Positions 1 through 9,681 of a stretch of DNA of 64,000 nt are shown here, piece after piece. Source of the DNA: Leucobacter ruminantium (GTDB lineage Bacteria > Actinomycetota > Actinomycetes > Actinomycetales > Microbacteriaceae); NCBI RefSeq assembly GCF_017565705.1, contig NZ_JAGDYL010000007.1, positions 1 through 64,000 on the forward strand, read 5' to 3'. Within the stretch, counting starts at the first letter, position 1, and each line of letters starts with the position of its first letter. A program made the translations under genes and the position numbers. The notes below the pieces were generated by a model, which saw nothing but the letters and a program-made list of their open reading frames with translations, made no database searches and was not told where the DNA came from.

Positions 1-124
1 CCTCGACCACACGCCGATTGTCCTCGAACGGACGACCCTTACGTCCCTCATTCGATGGCAGCAAAGGTTCAACGCGTTCCCATTGATCGTTCGTGAACTG
101 CGTGAACCTCGACCGGCGAACCAT
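1..124 (-). CDS. IS5-family transposase, N-terminal fragment (runs off left edge)
   Basis: The gene starts at ATG 124 on the minus strand and reads leftward off the window, so only the first 41 codons are visible. They encode a protein beginning MVRRSRFTQFTNDQWERVEP and continuing with LLPSNEGRKGRPFEDNRRV. This is the typical N-terminus of IS5-family (IS427 group) transposases: an HTH-like segment with 'DxQWExxxPLLP' followed by 'GRPxxDxRRV'. The DDE catalytic residues would lie beyond the edge. The next gene to the right is a host membrane protein on the other strand. Family assignment is confident; intactness is unknown. Confidence 0.8.
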   Translation of the reverse strand, partial: MVRRSRFTQFTNDQWERVEPLLPSNEGRKGRPFEDNRRVVE

Positions 125-172
125 GATCCTCAGCCTGCCCGAACTTCACCGACTCATATAGGAGACACGCCC
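1..172 (-). mobile_element. IS5-family insertion sequence, one end (truncated by window edge)
   Basis: The first 172 bases are the end of an insertion sequence. They contain the 5' part of a transposase on the minus strand and a terminus that, read on the minus strand, begins GGCGTGTCTCCTATATGAG. The outer end abuts CTAG at 172-175, which fits the TA/CTAG target preference of the IS427 group of IS5 elements. The other end and the target duplication lie outside the window, so element length and activity cannot be judged. Confidence 0.7.
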
Positions 173-215
173 TAGTCAGTAGGTGCTCTGTTCTCGCGAG
201 TTCTCGACATCTACT

Positions 216-235
216 GTCGAGCGGAGCGAGTCGAT
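216..235. repeat. dispersed GAGCGGAGCGAGTCGA intergenic repeat
   Basis: This short copy of the GTCGAGCGGAGCGAGTCGA-type intergenic repeat recurs in fuller form near 25.2, 30.8, 36.3 and 58.1 kb. It lies in the leader of the DUF4870 gene. Confidence 0.4.
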
Positions 236-327
236 GAAGGGGATGTCGTCCCGGGTCCCCTGTCGTCGTGGGCGCACCTGCTCGTCAGACCTGCAGTGTA
301 CGGTGAATACGACGATGGGAGTGCTCC

Positions 328-1113
328 GTGACCGATCAGCAGCCGCAGTCCTCTGACGCCTCCTCCGGGGCGCAGGACGAGCGGAACCGCCCGCAGGCGC
401 CGGGAATCGCGCCGCAACAAGCATCGCGCTACCTACCGCCCGGGGTTGTTCCGCCGCCCGCCGCACAGCCACCGTACGCGGCGCCCCAGCCGCCCTATGC
501 GCCGGCCCGGTCACCGCACGCGGGAGCACAGCCCCCGGCCACACCCGCCTACCCCCAGCCCGCCCCCGTTTACGCCCCCTACTCGGCGGACCGGCCGCAG
601 TACGGCCGGACGCCGACCACGCCGGCCTACCCCCAATACGCCGTCGCTCAGCCGCAATACGCCCCATACGGCTCCCCGGTTCAGCCGCCCTACCCCGGCT
701 ACCGGCTCCCCTCGGGCCGCAAGTTCTGGGCGCTTGGCTTCCTCTACTTCATCCCGTATCTCGGCTGGCTCGTCGCACCGATCGTGGCGCTGACGCTCAA
801 CGCGGGGGCCAGGCGGGATCCCTCGCCCCTGGTGCGCGAGAACGCACGATGGGCGGCGAACTGGAGCCTCACCGTGCTCATCGCGGGGGTAGTGGCCTTC
901 ATCACGATCCTCGGCTCGGCGATGGCGGGAGCCGCCACCGACGAGGCGGGCGGGAACGGCGATGTGTGGTTCCCCGTCGCGATGGTGGGGCTGCTCTTCC
1001 TGGGTATCGTCTGGCTCGCGCAGCTCGTCATCTGCATCATCGGAACCGTGCAGGCCGACCGCAGGGTGTTCGACCCGGTGGTGGTGTTCAGCTTCTTCCG
1101 TCGGGTGGATTGA
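328..1113 (+). CDS. DUF4870-like membrane protein with proline-rich cytoplasmic tail
   Basis: The protein has 261 aa. Residues 1-130 are low-complexity, rich in Pro, Gln, Tyr and Ala (PPYAAPQPPYAPA-like repeats). Residues 131-261 contain about three hydrophobic segments: FWALGFLYFIPYLGWLVAPI, SLTVLIAGVVAFITILG and WFPVAMVGLLFLGIVWLAQLVI. They end in 'ADRRVFDPVVVFSFF', resembling DUF4870 (Tic20-like small membrane proteins). The start is GTG at 328; no strong ribosome-binding site is visible. A compact hairpin follows the stop. Function is unknown; the tail suggests a protein-protein interaction role (inference). Confidence 0.7.
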   Translation: MTDQQPQSSDASSGAQDERNRPQAPGIAPQQASRYLPPGVVPPPAAQPPYAAPQPPYAPARSPHAGAQPPATPAYPQPAPVYAPYSADRPQYGRTPTTPAYPQYAVAQPQYAPYGSPVQPPYPGYRLPSGRKFWALGFLYFIPYLGWLVAPIVALTLNAGARRDPSPLVRENARWAANWSLTVLIAGVVAFITILGSAMAGAATDEAGGNGDVWFPVAMVGLLFLGIVWLAQLVICIIGTVQADRRVFDPVVVFSFFRRVD

Positions 1114-1134
1114 GAACAATCCAAGGGGTTGTTC
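1114..1134 (+). terminator. intrinsic terminator after the DUF4870 gene
   Basis: A 9-bp stem (GAACAATCC / GGGTTGTTC, one G-T pair) closes on an AAG loop directly after the stop codon. It is followed by TTTGG, so the T-run is only modest. Confidence 0.55.
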
Positions 1135-1349
1135 TTTGGCGGTTCTGCACAACGGATGCTCGCGGTGCCTCCGCCCCCGATTGTGGGGTAGGGATCCCTC
1201 GCTGGCCCGCCGCGCGAGCCGGTCGTAGCCTGAGAGGTACACGCGGGGACGTCGGCGCTCGCAGGCGCTCCGCGAGGCGCGCGTCAGCGACGCGCAGCAC
1301 ACCAGCGACCAGGGGGAGTCGTGAGCGACTCCGCATCGAAGGAGCATCG

Positions 1350-3467
1350 ATGAGTGACCACACCGCCCGCACCCAGCCCCGTATCGACATCGCCGAGGTC
1401 GGGGACGCGCTGCTCGGACGATGGAAGCAGGAGCGCCTCGAATCGCGTGCGCTCGCAGCCGACCCGCGTCTCCACACTCCGCAGGGCACCCCGATGTCCG
1501 AGCACCGGGAGCGAGTGTTCGAGCAGCTCCGTATCCTGGTCGAGGAGAACGCGATCCAGCGCGCCTACCCCGGCGACCTCGGCGGCGGAGACAACCACGG
1601 AGGCAACATCGCGGCGTTCCAAGAGCTGGTGCTCGCCGATCCCTCGCTCCAGATCAAGAGCGGCGTGCAGTGGGGCCTCTTCGGTGCGGCGATCCTGCAC
1701 CTCGGCACGCGGGCGCACCACGAGAAGTGGCTGCCCGACGTGATGGATCTGAAGCTGCCCGGAGCGTTCGCGATGACCGAGATCGGGCACGGCTCCGACG
1801 TCGCGTCCATCGGCACGACCGCGACCTACGATCCCGAGACCGAGGAGTTCGAGATCCACACCCCGTTCGCGGGCGCGTGGAAGGAGTTCCTCGGCAACGC
1901 CGCCCTGCACGGCCGCGCCGCCGTCGTCTTCGCGCAGCTGATCACCCGCGGCGTGAACCACGGCGTGCACGCCTTCTTCGTGCCGATCCGCGACGCCGAC
2001 GGAGAGATGATGCCCGGCGTCGGCAGCGAGGACGACGGAGTGAAGGGCGGGCTCAACGGCATCGACAACGGTCGGCTGCATTTCGACCGCGTCAGGATCC
2101 CTCGCGAGAATCTGCTCAACCGCTACGGCGATGTGGCGCCCGACGGCACCTACTCCTCGGCGATCGAGAGCCCGGGCCGTCGCTTCTTCACGATGATCGG
2201 CACGCTCGTGCAGGGGCGCGTCTCGCTCGACGGCTCCTCGGTGCGCGCGATGCAGGCGGCCCTCGCGATCGCGATCCGCTACGGAAGTGAGCGGAGGCAG
2301 TTCCCCGGAGCCTCGGGGCGGGAGACCGTGCTGCTCGACTACGGACAGCACCGCCGCCGCCTCATCCCGCGGCTCGCTCAGACCTACGCCATGGCCTTCG
2401 CCGACGAGCGGCTGCTCACCGTCTTCGATGAGGTCTTCTCGGGCGCGCGCGACACCGAGGAGAACCGCGAGGATCTCGAGACCCTCGCGGCTGCGCTCAA
2501 GCCGCTCTCCACCTGGGCGGCGCTCGACACCCTGCAGGAGGCGCGCGAAGCGTGCGGCGGCGCCGGATTCATCGCGAAGAACCGGCTCACTGGCCTCCGA
2601 GCAGACCTCGACATCTACGCGACCTTCGAGGGCGACAACAACGTGCTGCTGCAGCTCGTCGGCAAGCGGCTGCTCACCGACTACGCCGACCAGTTCAAGC
2701 CGGGCGACCGCGCCGCGATCGCGAAGGCGGCCGCGGCGCAGCTGGGCGATCGGGTGAGCCGCTTCGGCCTGCGCCAGATGGGACAGAGCATCGCCGATCT
2801 CGGCCAGGTGGCGCGCTCGGTCGAGAGCCTGCGCAGCACCGAGGCCCAACGCGAACTGCTCACCGACCGAGTGCAGACGATGATCTCGGAGATCGCGCTC
2901 GCGCTGCGCGAGGCGACCAAGAACGTGCCCAAGGGCGACAGGCTCGCCAAGGCGATCGCCGCGGAGGACGCGTTCAACGCCCAGCAGCACAAGCTCATCG
3001 AGGCGGCGCGCGCGCACGCCGAACTGCTGCAGTGGGAGGCCTTCACCGAGGCCGTCGAAAAGCTCGAGGGCGAGGGATCGCGCCAGGTGCTCACCTGGCT
3101 GCGCGACCTGTTCGGGCTCGGATTGATCGAGCGCAACGCCGCCTGGTATCTCACCTCCGGACGCATCTCGGGACAGCGCGCGGAGGCTGTCACCGCCTAC
3201 ATCGACCGCCTCATCGGACGGCTGCGGCCCCACGCTCTCGACCTCGTCGACGCGTTCGGGCTCACGCCCGCGCTACTGCGCGCCGAGATCGCGACCGGTA
3301 TCGAGGCCGAGCGGCAGCAGGAGGCGCACGACTACGTCGAGGCGCAGCGCGCGGCCGGCACCTGGCCGGTGCACGAGAAGGAGCTGCGGGCGCGCGCGAA
3401 GGCCGAGGCGAAGGCGGCGTCCAGGGTCGAGGCCCGGGCGGGTGCGAAGGTCGGAGCCAGATCGTAG
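1350..3467 (+). CDS. acyl-CoA oxidase / acyl-CoA dehydrogenase family flavoprotein
   Basis: The protein has 705 aa, the length of the peroxisomal-type acyl-CoA oxidase branch rather than the ~380 aa of ordinary acyl-CoA dehydrogenases. It carries the flavin/substrate motif 'GAFAMTEIGHGSDVASIGTTA', a mid-domain with FFVPIRD, and the C-terminal 'ATFEGDNNVLLQLVGKRLL' typical of ACOX proteins. It probably catalyses the first FAD-dependent alpha,beta-dehydrogenation in fatty-acid beta-oxidation. ATG 1350 is preceded by GAAGGAG; the frame is open further upstream but that stretch reads as spacer. The C-terminus (residues ~675-705) is a Lys/Ala/Arg-rich tail. Whether oxygen or ETF is the electron acceptor cannot be told. 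Confidence 0.85.
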   Translation: MSDHTARTQPRIDIAEVGDALLGRWKQERLESRALAADPRLHTPQGTPMSEHRERVFEQLRILVEENAIQRAYPGDLGGGDNHGGNIAAFQELVLADPSLQIKSGVQWGLFGAAILHLGTRAHHEKWLPDVMDLKLPGAFAMTEIGHGSDVASIGTTATYDPETEEFEIHTPFAGAWKEFLGNAALHGRAAVVFAQLITRGVNHGVHAFFVPIRDADGEMMPGVGSEDDGVKGGLNGIDNGRLHFDRVRIPRENLLNRYGDVAPDGTYSSAIESPGRRFFTMIGTLVQGRVSLDGSSVRAMQAALAIAIRYGSERRQFPGASGRETVLLDYGQHRRRLIPRLAQTYAMAFADERLLTVFDEVFSGARDTEENREDLETLAAALKPLSTWAALDTLQEAREACGGAGFIAKNRLTGLRADLDIYATFEGDNNVLLQLVGKRLLTDYADQFKPGDRAAIAKAAAAQLGDRVSRFGLRQMGQSIADLGQVARSVESLRSTEAQRELLTDRVQTMISEIALALREATKNVPKGDRLAKAIAAEDAFNAQQHKLIEAARAHAELLQWEAFTEAVEKLEGEGSRQVLTWLRDLFGLGLIERNAAWYLTSGRISGQRAEAVTAYIDRLIGRLRPHALDLVDAFGLTPALLRAEIATGIEAERQQEAHDYVEAQRAAGTWPVHEKELRARAKAEAKAASRVEARAGAKVGARS

Positions 3468-3550
3468 GGGACGCGGCGGCCGCAGCGTCTCGGCGACGCT
3501 CCTTTACGGCCGCCTCCGCGGGGCACCGGGGGAGTGGATACGATGGGCCC

Positions 3551-4522
3551 ATGGCTGAACTGCGCACACTCTACCCGCCGATCGAGCCGTACGCGTTCGG
3601 GCGGTTGCCTGTCGGCGATGATCAGCAGATCTTCTGGGAGACCTGCGGAAATCCCGACGGCAAGCCCGTCGTCTTCCTGCACGGCGGTCCGGGAGGCGGC
3701 TGCGGCCCCGACCACCGCCGCTACTTCGACCCCGAACGCTACCGCATCGTGCTGTTCGACCAGCGCGGCTGCGGTCGCAGCACACCGCACGCGAGCGACC
3801 CTCATGCCGATCTGTCGACGAACACCACCTGGCACCTCGTCGCCGATATCGAGCGGATCCGCGAGCACCTCGGCATCGAGCAGTGGCAGGTATTCGGCGG
3901 CTCGTGGGGCTCGACGCTCGCCCTGGCCTACGCTCAGAACCACCCCGAGCGCGTCACCGAGATCGTGCTGCGCGGCATCTTCACGCTGCGGAGCAGCGAG
4001 ATCCACTGGTTCTATCAGGAGGGGGCCTCGCAGCTCTTCCCCGATGCCTGGGAGGACTACCTCTCGGTGATCCCAGCCGATGAACGCGACGACCTCGTCG
4101 CGGCCTACCACCGCCGCCTCTTCGACCCCGATCCGGCGGTGCACACTCCCGCGGGCGTCGAGTGGACCGTGTGGGAGAACACGACGATCCGGCTCATCCC
4201 CGATGAGGCCGCCATCGAGGCGGCGCGGGCCGACGAGGCCGCCGCCGTCGCATTCGCGCGCATTGAGAACCACTACTTCTCGAACGGCGGATGGATGGAG
4301 GATGGCCAGCTGATCCGCGACGCGGCGCAGAAGCTGCGAGGGATCCCGGGAGTCATCGTGCAGGGCCGCTACGACACCTGCACTCCGCCGCGCACGGCCT
4401 GGGACCTGCACCGCGCGTGGCCCGACGCGGACTTCGAGCTGATCCCCGACGCGGGGCACGCGGCGAGCGAGCCGGGCATCGTCGATGCGCTCGTGCGCGC
4501 GACCGACCGCTTCGCGGGATAG
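3551..4522 (+). CDS. pip: proline iminopeptidase (peptidase S33)
   Basis: The 323-aa alpha/beta-hydrolase matches the Pip family in length. The oxyanion-hole motif HGGPGGG is at residues 44-50. The nucleophile elbow GGSWGS has Ser118, and the rest of the triad is Asp275 (GRYDTCTPP) and His303 (DAGHAASEPG). The enzyme releases N-terminal proline from peptides in the cytoplasm. ATG 3551 lacks an obvious ribosome-binding site, but TACGAT ends exactly 6 nt upstream, suggesting a leaderless transcript. It stands alone between the oxidase gene and a palindromic repeat. Confidence 0.92.
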   Translation: MAELRTLYPPIEPYAFGRLPVGDDQQIFWETCGNPDGKPVVFLHGGPGGGCGPDHRRYFDPERYRIVLFDQRGCGRSTPHASDPHADLSTNTTWHLVADIERIREHLGIEQWQVFGGSWGSTLALAYAQNHPERVTEIVLRGIFTLRSSEIHWFYQEGASQLFPDAWEDYLSVIPADERDDLVAAYHRRLFDPDPAVHTPAGVEWTVWENTTIRLIPDEAAIEAARADEAAAVAFARIENHYFSNGGWMEDGQLIRDAAQKLRGIPGVIVQGRYDTCTPPRTAWDLHRAWPDADFELIPDAGHAASEPGIVDALVRATDRFAG

Positions 4523-4528
4523 GGAGCG

Positions 4529-4576
4529 TATCGACTCGCAGGTCCGCTGGTCGGGCGAGGCGAAGCCGAGTCGATA
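4529..4576. repeat. palindromic intergenic repeat, possible terminator of pip
   Basis: Inverted arms TATCGACTCG (4529-4538) and CGAGTCGATA (4567-4576) flank GGTCGGGCGAGGCGAAGCC. It starts 6 bp after the pip stop codon and belongs to the window's dispersed GACTCG/GAGTCG palindrome family. Confidence 0.6.
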
Positions 4577-4802
4577 TGTGGGGGTCTCGGGTTCGATTCG
4601 TGGTATTGCACCGCAGCCCCAACGTTCTTCGGGTGGAATCTCGAATTTTCTGCGATGGTTCGCGCGACGCGGTGCGATTTGCTTCGGTGCTCTCCTCTCC
4701 GCGTCATGGCGTCCCGCCAATCCGGTCTCAGTACCTGAAGGGGATTTCTCTGCGCGTTGCGCGGCGAGTCTCCAGGCAGAGTTCTGAGAGAGGTGGAAGT
4801 CA

Positions 4803-7800
4803 GTGGAGAGTCCGATCCGCAGAAGGAACGGTTTCACGGGAGCGAAGCGGTGCGCGGCGGTCGTGGTGGCCATGGCGCTCGCCGTCGGTCTCGGACCGAC
4901 TGCAGCATGGGCGGCTCCGGAGCCGCCGGGCGACGGGGGAGCCCAGGAAACCCCGGCGGAGGTGCCGGGGGACGCCGCTGAAAGCGGTGCCGGGGAGACG
5001 CCGACTGAGACGGCCGCCGAGCCAGCAGAGGGTCTCGCACCGACTCCGCTCGAGGCGCCGGTACCCGCACCGTTCGCGGGCGATGAGGCATCCCTCTCGC
5101 TCACGATCACTCAGAGCACCGGCACCGAGCCGTTCCAGCTCGACAACGGCCCCGGGCATGATTCGGGCCCGGATAACAACATCGTGCGCACGAACGATAC
5201 GGTCACCTACAACCTCGGTATCCGCTACGAGGGCGACGACCAGACCGCACCGACGGTAAAGTTCGAGCTGCCGCGCGGCCAGGAACTGCTGCAGCTGCCG
5301 CCGTTCTGCCTCGCGGGCAGCTCGGTCGACCCGGCGACGCTGCCCGCACCGACCGCTCCGCTGACGGCGACTTCTTGGGAGGCGCTCCCGCGCCAGACGG
5401 TCACCTGCGTGCTCAAGGACGAGAACATGGGCACCGCGCTGAACTACGCCTTCATCGCACAGGTGCGATCCGAGGTGCCGAACGGCACCGTCATGGACGA
5501 GGTGACCTTCAGCGTGACCTCGGAGCAGGTCGCGGAACCCGCGACGATCGCACCGGAACAGGTGACGGTCTCGGCTGCCGCGGACTACGATCTGTCGAAG
5601 CGCATCGACTCTACCGACCCGAACAAGGGCTGGACCTGGCAGAACAACACCGCCTGCCCGGCTCCGAACTCCGGCGAAGCCTGCCAGAACGTGATCTACC
5701 CGCTCACCGTGACGCTGCCCGCGGGCGGCAAGGGGGCCACCCCGCTCATCGGAGACATCAGCTTCATTGAGAATCTCGATCCCGAGTCCTTCTACGGGGC
5801 GGACGTGTGGGCGCAGATGGTCGCCGCGGCCGGCTCGGTCGCAGATGCGAAGGCGAAGTACGGGCCGCAGTACCGCAGCTGGACGAGGATCACCTCCGGC
5901 AACGGCAGTCGGTCGAGCCTCCCGTACGGCGGCCTCTCGCTCGGCGACTACACCACGCCAGAGAATTCCGTGCGGGAGAGCGGCACGATCAACGCTTCAG
6001 GTACGGGACGCGGCGAGCCGACCACGATCACCATCTCGGGCATGGACACCACGGGAATCACCGTCCCCTCGACCACAGGAAACGGCAACGCGCTGCCGGC
6101 CAACCTCGGTTTCGTGGCTTCCTTCGAGCTCAGCATCGCCGTCCCCCAAGCGGCCGTGATCGAATTCGGGGGTGAGGAGAGCGGAGGATCCTTCGCCATC
6201 GAGACGCACAACGAGTTCACCGACTTCACGGCGACGGCACTCGACGGCACCCCGGTGACGGAGAGCGAGGAGAACCTCGCGAACAACGAGCGCGACCTCA
6301 CCATTCGCGTGGAACGCGGTGCCGGGGTGAACAAGGGCTTCGCCGGTATCCCGGGAGTGGACGGCAACACGCCTCCGCAGCAGTTCATGCCGGCCGATGC
6401 CGTGGCACTCCCCGGGCCGCCCGGTTCGGGGGTCTGGAAGGACGGCAATACGGTCGTGATGCCCGGCCAGGCCGTCTACTCCGTGCTCATGTCGCAGTAC
6501 TCCGGGCCCGACATGACCGGTGCGACGAATACGGTCGTGGCCTGCGATGTCTGGGACGCCGACCGTCTCTCGCTCGCGGCCCACCCCGATTGGAACGGCA
6601 AGAGCGAGGCGAGCTATCCGGGGAACAACCGCCCGGTCTTCCCCGTGCTCGTGCGATCCAACAACCTTGACAGGCCCGCGTCGCAGATCGGGGAGCCGCA
6701 GAGCGGCGTGCAGAGCCTCAAGGTCGAGTACAGCTCCGGGCCCGCCGGCCCCGGTGCCCAGTCGGACTGCTCGAGCGGCACCTGGTCGGAGAACCCCGGT
6801 GACATCGCGAATCCCACGGTCGACGCGCAGGGGCGCACCGTCTGGGACGGTGTCAACCGCGTCAGGGTCACCTGGGTGGCGAGCCACCCGGCGAACACGC
6901 TCATCGGCACGGTCTATCTGCGCATGGCGATCGGGCAGGTCGTGAAGGACTCGGACTCCACAGCTCCGATCGGCAACTGGGCTTCGCAGGCGAACACCGC
7001 CGGCACCAAGACGGCGGAGCAGGTGTTCGCCGACCCCGCGAAACGGACACTGATGCCGAGCTACAACCCGGCGACGCACCAGGGAACTCAGGGCGACCGC
7101 CTGTGGCAGGGCGATGCCCGGGTTCGCGTGCACAAGCTGGTCGAGAACCCCGGCACCGGCGAGTTCGTCGATGCCGCGGTGCCGCAGTACACCTCGGGGA
7201 ACTCGATCCGCTACCGTCTCGACCCCTCGCTCACGGGCGATGTGACCGTCGATGGCACGAAGCAGCGGGTCACGATCGAGGACTGCCTGCCGCGCTATCA
7301 GGTGTTCGAGTCCGCGATGCAGGGCGCCGGCGCACTCGCTCCTCAGACGGTGCAGATGGGTGCACCCGCGGGTGCCGAGATCACCTGCGATGCGAGTCGT
7401 CAGTACCTGAAGTGGGATCTGGGCGAACTCGCGGTCGGCGCTCCGATCGAGCCGATCGTGGTGACCGCGGAGATCCTCGACGTGGCGCGCAACGGCGTGT
7501 TCACGAACGACGTCGTGATCGCCTCGCCCGCCGACAGCTCACCGGTGTCGGTGCGTTCCGATCATCGGCAGATGCAGCTCGTCGTGCCGACGGGGCTGAA
7601 GATCTCGAAGACCGTCGATCCCGGCGTGATCGAGGTCAACCCGGACGGCGTCACGAACCCTCGCACGCTCAAGTGGAGCGTCTACTTCGCGAACATCGAC
7701 GGGCCGCCGAACGTCGCGAACGTCGACGTGATCGACGTGCTGCCGGCCGACGGCCTGAACAGCAACGTGTACACGGGCAGCCTGCGCTTCGAGTCGGCTG

Positions 7801-9404
7801 CTCCCGTCGCCGGAGACAACATCACGGTGCTCTACACGAAGACCGCTGCGGCGGCTCTGAACTCGGACCCGAGCGACGCGAGCAACGCCGCGGACGGCAG
7901 CACCGTGTGGTGCGACGCGCCGTCGGGTGGCGCCGTCGTCAGTGGCGCCGGTGATGCGGCGGTGGACTGCCCGCAGTCGAACGAGGAGGTGACGGGCCTG
8001 CGCTTCCAGCGCCCCGGTCAGTTCAACCCGGACGACGAGTTCCAGGTCGACATCCTGATGACTCCGGTCGGCAACCACTCGGGCGACGTCTACCGGAACA
8101 TCACCTCGGGCCGCGCCGACGGCGTGAGCCAGGGAGTCGGACCGGCCAGGCGTGACGCGACCGTGATCGCCTCCCAGATCGGCGACTTCGTGTGGAACGA
8201 CCTCAACGGCAACGGAGTCCAAGACGCCGGCGAGCCGGGCATCGCCGGCGTCCCGGTGAGGCTGACCGGCACCGATGTCGACGGGAACGCGGTGTCGCTT
8301 CAGACGACCACCGACGCGAACGGGAAATACCTGTTCGCCGAGCTCGCCTCGGGCGACTACCGGGTGACCTTCGACATCTCCGGACTGGCCGGGTACGTGT
8401 TCACCCAGAAGGGCGCCGGCAGCGACCCCGCCCTCGACTCGAACGCCGACCCTGCGACGGGCGAGGCCGAGGTGACGCTCGGGAAGGACACGCAGGATCT
8501 CACGATCGACGCGGGCGTCGTGCAGCGCTTCGGCGGGCTCATCATCAACAAGCAGCTCGAGGGCGTCGGCGTCAAGGACATCGCCGCCCAAGACGAGCTC
8601 GTGTTCAACGTGGTCTGCACTCTGGGAGGTGCCACCGTCTTCGAGCAGGACGTCACCCTCGCGGTCAACGGTCGGACCGCGGTCACCTCGGGCGAACTCG
8701 CCCCGATCCCAGCCGGCGCCGAGTGCGTCGTCACGGAGACCGGCGCGGGTCATTCGGATCCCGATTCGTTGCCGGATCCCGTCACGGTGACGATCCCGTG
8801 GAACCCCACCACCGGTGAATCGGGGACGGTCACGGCTTCGCTGACGAACTACTACTCGGCGGGCCGGCTCCAGCTGAAGAAGGTGCTTGAGGGCGATGCG
8901 ACCCGCCTGGCTCAGGTGAAGGACACGCAGTTCGAGTTCCTCATCACCTGCCAGGTGGAGGAGCAGAACGACTCGGGCGAGACCGTTCGCGCCGATGTCG
9001 TTTCGGGAACCTGGAAGCTGAGGGGCGGCGAGACGATCATCCTGGGATCGGACGACCGGACTCCGCTCACCATCCCCGCTGGAGCGCACTGCTTCGGTCA
9101 GGAGACCGACAACGGCGGCGCGACCAGCGCTACGATCAGCAGCGACTCGTTCGAGAACGCCGTGGTGGTGGAGGGTGGCAAGCCCGATGAACTGCAGACG
9201 CTCGCGATCACCGCGGTGAACACCTTCACCTGTGCGAACGGGGCCTGCGGGCCCGGCACCCCGGGCAAGCCCGGGACGCCCGGCGGGCTCTCCCTCACCG
9301 GTGGTTCCTTCGCCGCCGCAGCCGTCGCGGGCATCGCACTGCTCGCGGCCGGCATGCTGCTCCTCGCCCGACGGCGCCGGGGCGCCGACGCAGCGGCCGA
9401 GTAG
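4803..9404 (+). CDS. large cell-wall-anchored surface protein A (DUF11/SdrD-B-like plus DUF5979-like domains)
   Basis: The 1533-aa exported protein starts with a signal peptide (basic residues ~6-16, hydrophobic VVVAMALAVGL, cleavage near AWAAPE). A Pro/Glu/Thr-rich linker follows, then a long beta-rich stalk beginning around 'DNNIVRTNDTVTYNLGIRY' (DUF11-like). An SdrD B-like domain lies at ~1124-1243 (IGDFVWNDLNGNGVQDAGEPG), and two DUF5979-like domains begin near 1244 (GGLIINKQLEG) and 1354 (GRLQLKKVLEG). The C-terminus has LSLTG at 1496-1500, a hydrophobic helix and RRRR, a sortase sorting signal deviating from LPxTG/LAxTG. GTG 4803 is the start. It is paralogous to the protein at 42871-48168. 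An adhesive or surface-display role is inferred; no sortase gene is in the window. Confidence 0.85.
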   Translation: MESPIRRRNGFTGAKRCAAVVVAMALAVGLGPTAAWAAPEPPGDGGAQETPAEVPGDAAESGAGETPTETAAEPAEGLAPTPLEAPVPAPFAGDEASLSLTITQSTGTEPFQLDNGPGHDSGPDNNIVRTNDTVTYNLGIRYEGDDQTAPTVKFELPRGQELLQLPPFCLAGSSVDPATLPAPTAPLTATSWEALPRQTVTCVLKDENMGTALNYAFIAQVRSEVPNGTVMDEVTFSVTSEQVAEPATIAPEQVTVSAAADYDLSKRIDSTDPNKGWTWQNNTACPAPNSGEACQNVIYPLTVTLPAGGKGATPLIGDISFIENLDPESFYGADVWAQMVAAAGSVADAKAKYGPQYRSWTRITSGNGSRSSLPYGGLSLGDYTTPENSVRESGTINASGTGRGEPTTITISGMDTTGITVPSTTGNGNALPANLGFVASFELSIAVPQAAVIEFGGEESGGSFAIETHNEFTDFTATALDGTPVTESEENLANNERDLTIRVERGAGVNKGFAGIPGVDGNTPPQQFMPADAVALPGPPGSGVWKDGNTVVMPGQAVYSVLMSQYSGPDMTGATNTVVACDVWDADRLSLAAHPDWNGKSEASYPGNNRPVFPVLVRSNNLDRPASQIGEPQSGVQSLKVEYSSGPAGPGAQSDCSSGTWSENPGDIANPTVDAQGRTVWDGVNRVRVTWVASHPANTLIGTVYLRMAIGQVVKDSDSTAPIGNWASQANTAGTKTAEQVFADPAKRTLMPSYNPATHQGTQGDRLWQGDARVRVHKLVENPGTGEFVDAAVPQYTSGNSIRYRLDPSLTGDVTVDGTKQRVTIEDCLPRYQVFESAMQGAGALAPQTVQMGAPAGAEITCDASRQYLKWDLGELAVGAPIEPIVVTAEILDVARNGVFTNDVVIASPADSSPVSVRSDHRQMQLVVPTGLKISKTVDPGVIEVNPDGVTNPRTLKWSVYFANIDGPPNVANVDVIDVLPADGLNSNVYTGSLRFESAAPVAGDNITVLYTKTAAAALNSDPSDASNAADGSTVWCDAPSGGAVVSGAGDAAVDCPQSNEEVTGLRFQRPGQFNPDDEFQVDILMTPVGNHSGDVYRNITSGRADGVSQGVGPARRDATVIASQIGDFVWNDLNGNGVQDAGEPGIAGVPVRLTGTDVDGNAVSLQTTTDANGKYLFAELASGDYRVTFDISGLAGYVFTQKGAGSDPALDSNADPATGEAEVTLGKDTQDLTIDAGVVQRFGGLIINKQLEGVGVKDIAAQDELVFNVVCTLGGATVFEQDVTLAVNGRTAVTSGELAPIPAGAECVVTETGAGHSDPDSLPDPVTVTIPWNPTTGESGTVTASLTNYYSAGRLQLKKVLEGDATRLAQVKDTQFEFLITCQVEEQNDSGETVRADVVSGTWKLRGGETIILGSDDRTPLTIPAGAHCFGQETDNGGATSATISSDSFENAVVVEGGKPDELQTLAITAVNTFTCANGACGPGTPGKPGTPGGLSLTGGSFAAAAVAGIALLAAGMLLLARRRRGADAAAE

Positions 9405-9419
9405 CTCCCGGCACCAGTC

Positions 9420-9456
9420 GAGGGGCCGGTCATCGAATCTCGATGGCCGGCCCCTC
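9420..9456. terminator. hairpin terminator after surface protein A
   Basis: Arms of 17 bp (GAGGGGCCGGTCATCGA / TCGATGGCCGGCCCCTC) have one mismatch and a 3-nt loop. It starts 16 bp after the stop codon and is followed by a T-poor CGTCGTCG stretch, as usual in high-GC hosts. Confidence 0.8.
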
Positions 9457-9643
9457 TCGTCGTCGTAAGGAGCACACGGCAGACGTCAAGTTTTTCTCTC
9501 GGACGGCGTCATATTCGGTGCGCATCGGTGTCCAGGTAGATGAGGGGAGATCCCCTCGGACTCGTCGGCCGACTTTCCCAGCACCCCGGCGGCGAGCAGA
9601 CGGACTCGGCATCTTTCCCCCTACTCCATGCCCGGTCCGTCAC

Positions 9644-9677
9644 CGTGATGGCGGCGGCCCCCGCCGCCGCCATCACG
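9644..9677. terminator. hairpin terminator after the sigma-factor gene (minus strand)
   Basis: Perfect 14-bp arms (CGTGATGGCGGCGG / CCGCCGCCATCACG) with a 6-nt loop end 5 bp beyond the stop codon of the minus-strand sigma-factor gene. With the hairpin at 9420-9456 it insulates two convergent genes. Confidence 0.7.
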
Positions 9678-9681
9678 ACTC

